Below are positions 30,848 to 40,058 of a DNA stretch of 64,000 bases, piece after piece (within the stretch, counting starts at the first letter, position 1; every line of letters begins with the position of its first letter). The DNA is from Taiwanofungus camphoratus (Eukaryota; Basidiomycota; Agaricomycetes; Polyporales; Taiwanofungaceae), in the NCBI GenBank assembly GCA_003999685.1, contig CP021223.1:2356001-2420000 (forward strand). The letters are read 5' to 3'. Made by a program: the position numbers and the translations under genes. Under the pieces are notes generated by a model. The model searched no databases. It saw nothing but the letters and a program-made list of their open reading frames with translations, and was not told where the DNA came from.

Positions 30848-32504
30848 GGTGCCAACAGTGATGAGTGTGGCACCGTCAATGATGAGTGCAGCACCGACAG
30901 TGATGTGTGCGGTGCTGTCAGCAATGAGTGTGGCACTGACGGTGATGATCTTGGTGCTGCCAGTGAAGATAGCAGTGCCATTAGTGAGACACAGGGCATA
31001 CCTCATGCAACATTGGGATTGCCTTCAGAGTACATTGATAGGAATCATGCCTTTGTGGCATTTGGCACCAGAAGCAACCATCAAATGGTGGTCATGGTCG
31101 ATATCTCTGGCATTCACCAACTGTCCATTCACTGGTGCGGGTGTGTGAATGCCCCTCATCATGAAGACCAGCTGCTGGACATGGGCCTCTATCCGGCCAG
31201 CCACAGGTGCATCACCCAGCTTCATCCCCAGTGCCAGCCTGGTGGATGGGGAGATCCTCGAGACTCTTTGGTCTTCTCTGAACAAGGTGTCCAGCAGCAC
31301 CAGAGGCATGGCCACCTCTCACCAGAAAGAGGTTCTCAACCGGCACATGAATGACTTCAACTGGAAGAAGATCATCAACACCAGTATGACGGTCCTGTCC
31401 TGGTGATGAGTGGATTCGGCTGACCTAGGGCATCCCACACAGTGTCTTCCTTGCAAAGGAAGTACAAGAACATCAAGCCCATACTGACAGACACCAAAAG
31501 GTCATATCAGGCCATGGAGGCCAGCATCGATTCCACTCTGCTGATTCAGTGGAAACAGCAGATGGGAAAGGCTCAATGACACAGGCTGAAGGATGAAAAA
31601 GCCATGGATGTCTTTGACATGGAGCTCAGAAAAGGTAAGTGCATTGGCATGCAGCCAAAACCATCTCTTTTCAACATCAGCCTTCATTCTTCGGCACCGA
31701 GCCAGGCCGACATCCAACTGAGGCTGGCCGAGAAGGAGCCCCACCTGGGTTTGTCCCGAGAGGCTGTTGGATGGTTGACTCAGGGCCTGAAGGTGCAGGA
31801 GACACAGTGAGTGGTGCCATGTATCATGACATCTTCATCCTCTCATGATGGGCGCAGAATCTCCTTGGCCGCTGAGATCAGATCCATAGGCCAGAATTTG
31901 ACCACCCAGCAGAAGATCCAGTTGGTGGAAAAAAGGAGGAAGCTGCAAATGAGGATCGACAGCTTTGAGTCCCAAAGATCAAGGTATATGGCCAGCCTAA
32001 TGGATGACCATGGAGAGGAGTGTGAAGATGAGGTTTTATCACTGGACAAGGATCTGGGTGAGGAGTGAGATGTCACTAAGATGGACAATCCCTTTGAGGT
32101 GCCCAGTTCTCGAGGGGTCAACCCTGAGGTGGAGGCCAAATACTCATCCCTCTCCCTTCCATCCACCACCAGAGTGGACAGGTGCTGCTGGGCAGGCCTA
32201 CAAGTGCTTCTGCAACAGGAGATGGGTCTCAGGGAGGGTCAGGCCAACAATGCCCTTCATCAGATCCAGATCACCATCAGGCAAAAGTCATTCTTGTTCC
32301 ACATCAAAGTGTGCCACACCAAGTCTCAGCAGAGGAAGACCAGGGCATGACAGGATGTCAACACCATAGACAAAACCCTGCAGCATCATGCCAGGGTGTA
32401 CAGCGAGGCCCAAAAGGCCCTGGTGCTTCTTGAGGCCCCAGCTGACCTCCTGGTCAAGTATCAGGTTCTGCACAGAGAGCATCTGAAGGTGAGCATCACA
32501 GTGG
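30848..32504 (+). pseudogene. KDZ transposase relic with CxC-type cysteine cluster, internally deleted
   Basis: The plus strand carries NHQMVVMVDISGIHQLSIHW followed by CGCVNAPHHEDQLLDMGLYP, which is the cysteine-cluster segment associated with KDZ transposases. In a shifted frame, SLVDGEILETLWSSLNKVSS matches the transposase region around its last acidic residue. Downstream blocks fit the KDZ C-terminus: SIDSTLLIQWKQQMGKA, AMDVFDMELRK, LAAEIRSIGQNLTTQQKIQL, GLREGQANNALHQIQITIRQ, KSFLFHIKVCHT. The central catalytic region between the cluster and the last acidic motif is missing. Several stops and frameshifts are present. The family D LTR interrupts it at 32505. Confidence 0.8.
30856..30981 (+). 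repeat. 21-bp minisatellite, six units
   Basis: Six imperfect units of exactly 21 bp, such as CAGTGATGAGTGTGGCACCG(T), at 30856, 30877, 30898, 30919, 30940 and 30961. In the KDZ frame each unit encodes seven residues (SDECGTV, NDECSTD, SDVCGAV, SNECGTD, GDDLGAA, SEDSSAI), giving a short acidic, Cys-bearing repeat before the cysteine cluster. Confidence 0.85.
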
Positions 32505-33495
32505 TGATAATAGGTCTGATATATCTCTGCGCTCTGAAAGCACCCATTTTCAGTTTTATATGTGCTTCTAGGCTACTCTACAGATCATCAGGACAAAGAC
32601 CCAATGTCCATGCTTTGTAACACCACCCGAGAATCTCAGTCAATGCGCCAAAACATCATTATCTAGACTTCGGATATCGGAAGTTCTACAGCGCACCTTG
32701 GAAGCCTCTATCCCACAGAGCAGTCCCTCATACTCTGTAACACACTTCTTCAGCTCATCCTAGCATCCCTCTTACACTCCAAGTCCTTCTTATTGGCCAA
32801 GAAAAACTGAGCAAAAGTTCTTCGGTCTTTGGTTTTTGGTCCTTAATCCTCAGTCCTTCAGTTATCAATCTTTAGTCCTTGGTTCTGGTTCTTGGTCCCT
32901 CAGTCTGAAGTCCTGGCCTCTTGTTCATGACGTCCATATGATCCTGTGGTATTGCCTAGACCCCCTATGCATCGGCTTGACGGTTCAGCACTCTTAGGTC
33001 CCTGTTCCCCTCAAGGTCTGGTTAGATAGCCCATCTTCCATATGATAATCTCTAGATAAGCATCCCTCACCCTGTGCCATTCCCCAGTAACCTTTCTATC
33101 GCATTCAGTGTCCCTGTTTTATGTCCTACTTCAGTTTAGTTCCCCATATGGTACGCTGATTGGATCCTAGATTTTACGATTTTCGGTTTGTTTTCAGTTT
33201 CTTCGGTTTTATTTTGCATAAGATACTTTGACACCATGGACCCCTTATGTAGTCTCCTGTACCTACCAGATGGCAGAGAAGATACGCGCTCCCATCTTGT
33301 CTTGCAGAATCTACAGACTTGTCCCCCAGAGTTCAGATTTGGGCTTCCTCGGCTCTAAAGCTTCTCTACAGTCTGACAAGGTTCCCTTCCATCGTATCTA
33401 CACCTATCATCAGCCAGCAGTCCTATTATATCGTATATTGCAGCAGTTTCACGTCTTCTACGTCTTACGTTCCCAAAGTTGGAGTAACTTCAGTC
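32505..33495 (+). mobile_element. family D LTR, left part only
   Basis: Matches 24657-25645 with many substitutions. It starts TGATAATAGGTCTG directly inside the KDZ coding region and is cut at 33495 by the family B LTR. The remaining ~540 bp of the LTR are not on the far side of the family B element. Confidence 0.85.
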
Positions 33496-34067
33496 TGTTA
33501 TGGGGGAGTCTACATCCGTAGGTGACTACTGTGACAGGGAGTCCTTGAGTAGTCAGGCGTGAAGTGTAGACAAGAAGTCAGCCTGGCTGATGACGAGTAC
33601 ACATCTAAGTCTTCAACCGTTAGCCCAACAATCTCGAGAGAGTTGCGGGCTAAGTCACAGCCTAAGTCCTAGTGTAGTCACAAGGATATAGATGGTCTAA
33701 GGCAACCTGTTGAATAGACGAAGGTATAGGGGCCTAAGCCCAGTCGTAAAGTACAAATGGTAACAACGGCACCAAAGTACATGGTGTAACTAAAGAGGAC
33801 AAGATTGGGATGCTCCGCAGTGAGCCAACCCCTTAAGTACTATGGTGGGTTTAGGGCAAGCCAGCCCTCACTCCCACGGGTACCAGTACCTAAGCGTCTA
33901 TAAGTCAGAGGCCCGAGTGGTCCCTTCTGAGGAACAGTCCATAACTAAGCGGGTGACCGTCAGCCCGTCAGGAATAATGGTGATAATTGTAAGTGTACAT
34001 GACCCGCTAGTCTGGTATAGTGAAGAGAAACAAAAATGTATGTCCGCACCATTACCACCTTGTAACA
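33496..34067 (-). repeat. family B 3' LTR
   Basis: 572 bp. On its inner side TTACCCCCCTCTC (plus strand) is the polypurine tract GAGAGGGGGGTAA of the minus-strand element. Confidence 0.93.
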
Positions 34068-34078
34068 TTACCCCCCTC

Positions 34079-34393
34079 TCAAGGACTCGTCGCCCCGACG
34101 ATTGAACCCTCAGCATCTGACCCCTCTTGTTCTGATTTGACTCTGGCTCGTGGTCGGAGGGTGTTGGACTGGTCTGAAGGGATATCGTCATCGCTGGTAT
34201 GCATGCAGTCATGACTCCAATGTCCCATATGTCGGCATGGTATGCAGAAGGGGGAGTTCCCCCCACTGGTCGAGCTAGGGGCACCACTAGTGATAGAGTT
34301 GGACAGGCCATCACTGACAGAAGAGGCCTGTGTTCTGGCCTGATGTCGTGACGGTATCAGGTTGTCTATGATGGCTATTAGAGGGGAGTGCAT
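34079..34393 (-). CDS. family B small 3' ORF with zinc knuckle
   Basis: Between the pol end (34668) and the 3' LTR. About 104 residues, Ser-rich, with FCIPCRHMGHWSHDC (C-x2-C-x4-H-x4-C) and an acidic/basic tail. A positional and motif analogue of the 17686-17982 ORF of family A, though with little sequence similarity outside the knuckle. The start codon is uncertain because the frame may be entered from upstream. Function unknown; nucleic-acid binding inferred from the motif. Confidence 0.5.
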   Translation of the reverse strand: MHSPLIAIIDNLIPSRHQARTQASSVSDGLSNSITSGAPSSTSGGNSPFCIPCRHMGHWSHDCMHTSDDDIPSDQSNTLRPRARVKSEQEGSDAEGSIVGATSP

Positions 34394-34667
34394 GAGGATG
34401 GGGAGCAGGTTGCGGGCTGCTTGGCTTGCATCTATGTGGAGAGTGGCCAGCTGCCACGTTGTCGGGTTGTTGCCATTTGGTCCAAGGCCTGTTTGCCTTC
34501 ATTTGAGCGTGGCCAAGCTGCCAGCCTCTTGCACGACAATGACCAGTGTCCGGTAAATGTTTGTCAACTCCCACAGGTCTGGCCAGGCCAACAGCTGGGT
34601 GTCTATTTCTGGATGTAGGTCAGCATCCACCAGGGCTCAGGCAGTGCAATGTGCAAGCCTCCACTGA

Positions 34668-37600
34668 TCATACGGATCGTTGGACGCTGCCAATGGGGGC
34701 ACTGTTTCCTGAATGTTTCGGTATGGGTGTGCGCGTGTGTGCCTTGCTCATACTCAGGGTGCGAGGTCTCGTACCCTTGCTGCGCTGTGGTTCAAGTAGA
34801 CAGATAGCTGTCGGAGGTCTGTATGAGTGGACATTGTAGTGCCATGCCTCTGCTGAATGTCGGCTGTATGCAGCTCTGCAGATACGGGTGTAGCGGGCGT
34901 TGACCTGGGGTCTCGCAGGCAACCTGTTGACCTTCTTATATTCCTCCAGAAGGTCAGGCGAGTTCATTAAGTCCACCTCGGACTGCCATGTATTAGCAGA
35001 GTTCGGCCATCCAACCCATTTGATCAGGAACTGCCATTTTCCACGTTGGGCATGATGTCCATGAATGGCTTCGACTTCGTATTTTTCATTGCCATCGACT
35101 AATTCTGGGGGTGGCCTTGTGAAGTTCGGGCCATGTTCCTTGGTTTCCCTGTATGGTGTCAACAGTGATGCATGGAATACTGGATGTATCTTCCATGCCC
35201 TTGGTAGCTGAAGCTTGTACGTTAGCGGTCCTAGGACTTCGGCTATCTTGAGTGGTCCTACTCGCTTTGAGGAGAACTTCCTCGGGGTCTTTAGGCGGAG
35301 GTTAGTCGCTTCTAGCCAAACCTGCATCCCCTTCTCAAATGGCTGCCATGTGGTTCGAGCCCTTTCCGCCATCAACTGCGCAGCTAGATCCTGTGCTGCC
35401 AGTGCTTCCTTTCTGAACTCTCTGATGGCTAAGAGTCGGTCCTTGATTGACGGGTACCTTTCTGATGCCTTTGGTGATCTGATTGCCTTTGGATCATATC
35501 CCATGATCAGCTTGAATGGTGATTCCCTTCTTCCAGCATGTGGCACCTGGTTGTGCGTGAATTCAAATTCTGGGATAAACTTTGCCCAGTTGTGAGGATT
35601 GTTGGCACACAGGATCCTTCATGCAGCTTCAAGTTCCTGATTGACACGCTCAGTGCTTCCATCAGACTGTGGATGGTAGACAGTGCTCATGGCTGCTTTG
35701 ACACCTGTCAGCTTGCACCACTCTTGGAACACCGTTGCTGCAAACTGTGGGCCTCAGTTCGATATGATTCTGTCAGGTAGCCCATATCGCCGGTAAACAT
35801 TCTGATGGAGTGCCTTGGCTGTTTCTACTGCATCAATGGTCTTGTTGCAAGAAACCAGGACTATCCTCTTGGACAGTTCTCGGTCCACAACCACCATTAG
35901 GGCGTCAGATCCACGCGATTCAGGTAGGTCTGTGATGAAGTCGACTGAGATGTGTGAGAACGGCCTGGAGTTTAGTTCTGTCGGGATGGGTTGCATTGGT
36001 GGTCATGTTGGATGCGTGTTGACCTTATTCTCCTGGCATTTGGCGCAGCCTTTCATGTAGTTTTCGATAAACGTGGTCATGCCGTCCCAGAACCAGTCCC
36101 TTCTGGTGATGGCAAACATTCCCTGTGCTCCTGGATGGGCCATAGTTGGGGTGTCATGGCAAAGTCGAATGACTTCTCTGTGCAAGTCGTCACTAGGGGG
36201 TACGTAGATTCGATTTTTGTACAGAATCAATCCATCCTGCACATCCCAATCAGCCAATATTGTGTGTGCAAACCCAGTGCCCTTGAATGGTGGTACTTTC
36301 CCCCATTTTAAAGCATCAATTGTCTCGATGACCATGCTGTCACGACTTCGGTGTTGCTGGATGTGCTTGATGAGGTCAACATTAACTGCCTTTGCAAACA
36401 GTGTTTCTGGTAAAAGGACAATGTCCTCATTGTTCCTTTCACCCCCTGGGTGTCCTGGTCTACGCAATAGGGCATCTGCCACTATGAGTTGTTTACCCTT
36501 TTGATTTTCCAGTCATAATTCAAACTGCAAAAGCAGTAGTTGCCATCGTGCCTGGTGTTGTGTTAGCCATTGGGCTTCTCTGAAGTACGTCAGGTTCTTG
36601 TGGTCCGTTATAACTGTGACCAGGTGTTTTGCGCCCTCCAGGTGGTGGCGCCATTCCTCAAGTGCTCATACAATCGCCAGTAGTTCTCTATCATAGATCT
36701 GATAGTTCCATTCTGCTTCCTTCAGTGATTTCGAAAGGAATGCCACCGGGTGGAGTCTCCCATCAGGGCCCTCCTGTTGTAGTACTGCACCTGTTGCAAC
36801 CAGTGAGGCATCGGTCTCTATTACGAATGGTTTCTCAGAATCAGGCATGGTGAGTACTAGGGCCTCACAGAAATGGCATTTAAGTGCCTCGAAGGCTGCC
36901 TGGCACTTGTTCGACCAGTTTCAAGTTACCCCCTTCTTCTTAAGTGCATTCAGGGGGTGGGCAATGTCCGAGAATCCGCGTATAAACCGTCGATAGTAAT
37001 TGGCAAGGCCCAGAAATTGTTCCATGTCCTTGACTTTGGTCGGTATGGGCCATTCATCGATGCCCCGCAGCTTGCCAGTGTCCATATGGATGTGTCCCGG
37101 TGTGATGGTCATTCCCAGAAACTCAACTTCCTGTACATTGAAGGCACACTTTTCCGGTTTCACAAAGAGGTCCATCTCCTGCAAGCGTTGCAGTACCCGG
37201 CGTGTCCGTTCTCAGTGGATGGTAGCATCATCGGAGTAGATCAGGATGTCGTCCATGTAAATGGCTAACCATCCTTCTGTGAGCATGTCTTGAAACCCAT
37301 CATTCATAAGCTGCTGGAAGGTGGCCGGGGCATTGCACATGCCAAAGAACATTACTGTTGGTTCAACTAGCTTCTTGGTTCTGTGGTGATTCACCATGAA
37401 CGCTCCCTTCCACTGGTCACCCTCCCTGATGCGTACATTGTTGTAGCCATTCTGGAGGTCCAGCTTCATGAATATGGTTGCCTTTTGCAGGTTGTCAATG
37501 AGCTCCTCAATGAGTGGAAGTGGGTATGCATCTTTTACCGTGCTGTTGTTGAGGTATCGGTAATCCTGACAGGGCCTGAGTGTACCATCCTTTTTTGCCA

Positions 37601-38522
37601 CAAAGAATGCTGGGGAGGCCATGGGTGACTTCGAGTCTCGTAGATATCTTTTCACCAGGTTCTCGTCAAGGAACTTGTCCATCTCCGCTTGTTCAGCCAA
37701 GGACAATGTAATTACTCCACACTTCCTAGGTACAAAGTTAGGCTTTGTCTCCACAGCGTGGTCCCACGGTCTTGAATCAGGGAATCAAGCAGCGGCCGCC
37801 TTTTCAAAGCGGTCCCAGTAGTCGAGCAAGTACTCAGGCACCAGGTCTTCAATCTGTGGCCCCTCTTCAGGGGGTGTCAGTGGTGCGCTTGTCTGCCTGG
37901 CGGTGGCTACGAACCGTCTTGAGCCCTTTACATGGCTGTTCCGATCTAACGATGGTCGAGACTTCTTGGGTGGCTGCAGCAGGCCCATTTCATCGAATAG
38001 GGGTTCCGGTTGATCGTTGAACACGCCTAAGACCCCTTCTCCCCTTGTATAAGCACATAGGATGGTTTCTAGCTCGTCATCATCCTCATATGCAGAGGCT
38101 CAGCACAATGGGATGCCATCTGTGGTAGGCTGGTCCATGATCCAAGCATAGTACCCCTGCCATTCCTTAATCCTGTCTGGGTCAACCGTGAGGGTCCCTT
38201 TCGGCCAATCGATCTGCGGGTTGACTTGAATCAACCAAGGGTTGCCCAGCACTACTTCGAGGTCCCCGATGTCTGATACATAGAAGTTTATGGGTATGTC
38301 ATACCCTTCAAGCCATATGCTCCCTTCAACTCGATGGGTAATCGGTCCACCCCTGTTGGGGGTCCCATCAATGGTTGTACTTCGTACCTTCCGAGGTAGC
38401 GGTTGTGTGGGCAGTCCCCATCGTTCCACAAGATCAGGGTGTATGAGGTTGGCATCGGCCCCACTATCGATTAGTGGCCTCACAGCGATGGCTTTTTTCC
38501 CGGTGACAACATAACCTTCTAC
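34668..38522 (-). pseudogene. family B pol: protease, RT, RNase H, integrase, chromodomain, several interruptions
   Basis: Ordered on the minus strand. Protease (38100-38483): MRPLIDSGADANLIHPDLVE and GNPWLIQVNPQIDW. RT (37212-37754): [20 protein letters not shown] and catalytic [15 protein letters not shown] connection and RNase H (about 36480-37184): FLGLANYYRRFIRGFS and FVIETDASLVATGAVLQQEG. Integrase HHCC (36003-36482): TPTMAHPGAQGMFAI and CAKCQENK. Integrase core (35754-35996): SVDFITDLPESRG. The C-terminal part (34668-35546) is an undamaged 292-residue frame with a chromodomain, WQFLIKWVGWPNSANTW. At least five in-frame stops separate the blocks, so the copy is not autonomous. Confidence 0.9.
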
Positions 38523-38722
38523 ATACAGAGTGGTTCCTTTTCAATATCCTGTGATTGTGGCCCCCATTGAGATGGTTGGGTCCTTACTGGTCTTTGGCTT
38601 GTCCAAGTTTCTTTGCGCAGGTTTCCCTGTGCCTTCAGCCATTGATTCTCCCCCTGGGGCATCAGTGAAGTGTTTAAAATGAGGGAATCATTTCTGTTCA
38701 ATGGACTCTACTGTGGACATTT

Positions 38723-39329
38723 CTAATGATTCCTCTGTTTCTTCACTGCTTCAGTAGTCTGCTGGTGGGACCGGATATGGCTGGGTTTTCTCCAAGGTGA
38801 AATCATCTGAGTTTGATGATTGGTGCAGTTCCAGTTCCCTGTCTCTCCTGGCATCATTGGAAGGTTGTGAAAGTCTGGGTTTGCTTTTGTGTGGATTGTC
38901 GTGTTCATCCCTAGGCCCACATCTCTGTGTCCTTCTTTTCTGATTTTCCTGGGCTCTGGGCATGCCTTGACCAAGTGTCCTGGCTTCCTGCATCGGTAGC
39001 AGCTCCTTTTTTTCCAGTGATGAGGTGTTAGAGCTGCATCAGGGTGGTTGTGTCGGTGTCCTTGCCTGGAGCCTGTGCCTCCCTGCCCCTGTTCGAGGGC
39101 TTCAGTGGAGGGCTGAGAAATTTCAAGGTCATTGTCACTTGGGGTAAGCGGTCCGTCCCAGGGGATCCCTAGGGCTGTTTCTTCTGTTGTTTCTGGTCGG
39201 GGTATGTGATCTTCCTCCCTTCCCTCCTTCAATTTTCTTCGCCAGGTGATAGCTCTCCGGACTATCATGAGGAACTTCTCCATCTTTCTGGTGTTTCCTA
39301 TCCTTCAACTCAACACTGATGGTACGCAC
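38723..39329 (-). pseudogene. family B gag remnant with zinc knuckle
   Basis: Contains CYRCRKPGHLVKACPEP (CCHC knuckle) preceded by a basic and Gly/Gln-rich stretch. Only about 150 bp separate the frame start from the 5' LTR, which leaves no room for a capsid domain, so most of gag seems to be deleted. Confidence 0.75.
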
Positions 39330-39473
39330 TTGTAGTCAAGTGATCCTCCTGCCAGTCCCTTCCACTAGGGACACTGGTCTTACCCAATCCTTCCTATGAG
39401 GACGTTGGTGAGGGTCTGGTTTCTTCCGCTTGTTCGTGTTCTAATTCGCTATCCTGAGATAGAGTTTGTAGGG

Positions 39474-39484
39474 AATCTTGTCCT
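39474..39484 (-). promoter_or_regulatory. probable self-priming primer-binding site, family B
   Basis: On the element's coding strand AGGACAAGATT begins 2 nt inside the 5' LTR border and is the exact complement of AATCTTGTCCT in the LTR (plus-strand 39787-39797). Same spacing and arrangement as in family A. Confidence 0.55.
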
Positions 39485-39486
39485 AA

Positions 39487-40058
39487 TGTTACGGGGGAGT
39501 CTATGCCCGTAGGTGACTACTGTGATGAGGAGTCCTTGAGTAGTCAGGCGTGAAGTGTAGACAAGGAGTCAGCCTGGCTGATGACGAGTACACATCTAAG
39601 TCTTCAACCGTTAGCCCAACAATCTCGAGAGAGTTGCGGGCTAAGTCACAGCCTAAGTCCTAGTGTAGTCACAAGGATATAGATGGTCTAAGGCAACCTG
39701 TTGAATAGACGAAGGTATAGGGGCCTAAGCCCAGTCGTAAAGTACAAATGGTAACAACGGCACCAAAGTACATGGTGTAACTAAAGAGGACAAGATTGGG
39801 GTGCTCCGCAGTGAGCCAACCCCTTAAGTACTATGGTGGGTTTAGGGCAAGCCAGCCCTCACTCCCACGGGTACCAGTACCTAAGCGTCTATAAGTCAGA
39901 GGCCCGAGTGGTCCCTTCTGAGGAACAGTCCATAACTAAGCGGGTGACCGTCAGCCCGTCAGGAATAATGGTGATAATTGTAAGTGTACATGACCCGCTA
40001 GTCTGGTATAGTGAAGAGAAATGAAAATGTATGTTCGCACCATTACCGCCTTGTAACA
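39487..40058 (-). repeat. family B 5' LTR
   Basis: 572 bp, nearly identical to 33496-34067. The few differences suggest a recent insertion relative to family A. Confidence 0.93.

Larger units (their letters stand above)
33496..40058 (-). mobile_element. family B Ty3/gypsy chromovirus, minus strand, flanks do not match
   Basis: 572-bp LTRs at 33496-34067 and 39487-40058, both TGTTA...TGTAACA. The internal region reads on the minus strand: short gag, protease, RT, RNase H, integrase, chromodomain, small zinc-knuckle ORF. The 5 bp outside the left LTR (CAGTC) and the right LTR (GCATT) differ. The left neighbour is a family D LTR broken mid-sequence; the right neighbour is the integrase of a family C element broken mid-frame. 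Two insertion sites therefore seem to have been joined. Confidence 0.9.

Noticed and set aside
30856-30981. CRISPR-like array
   Set aside because: Units are contiguous 21-bp repeats without spacers, in a eukaryotic transposon coding region.
31004-31354. Cysteine-containing ORF near 31 kb as a secreted small Cys-rich protein
   Set aside because: There is no signal peptide, and the motifs VDISGIH, CGCVNA and DMGLYP place it in a KDZ transposase cysteine cluster.
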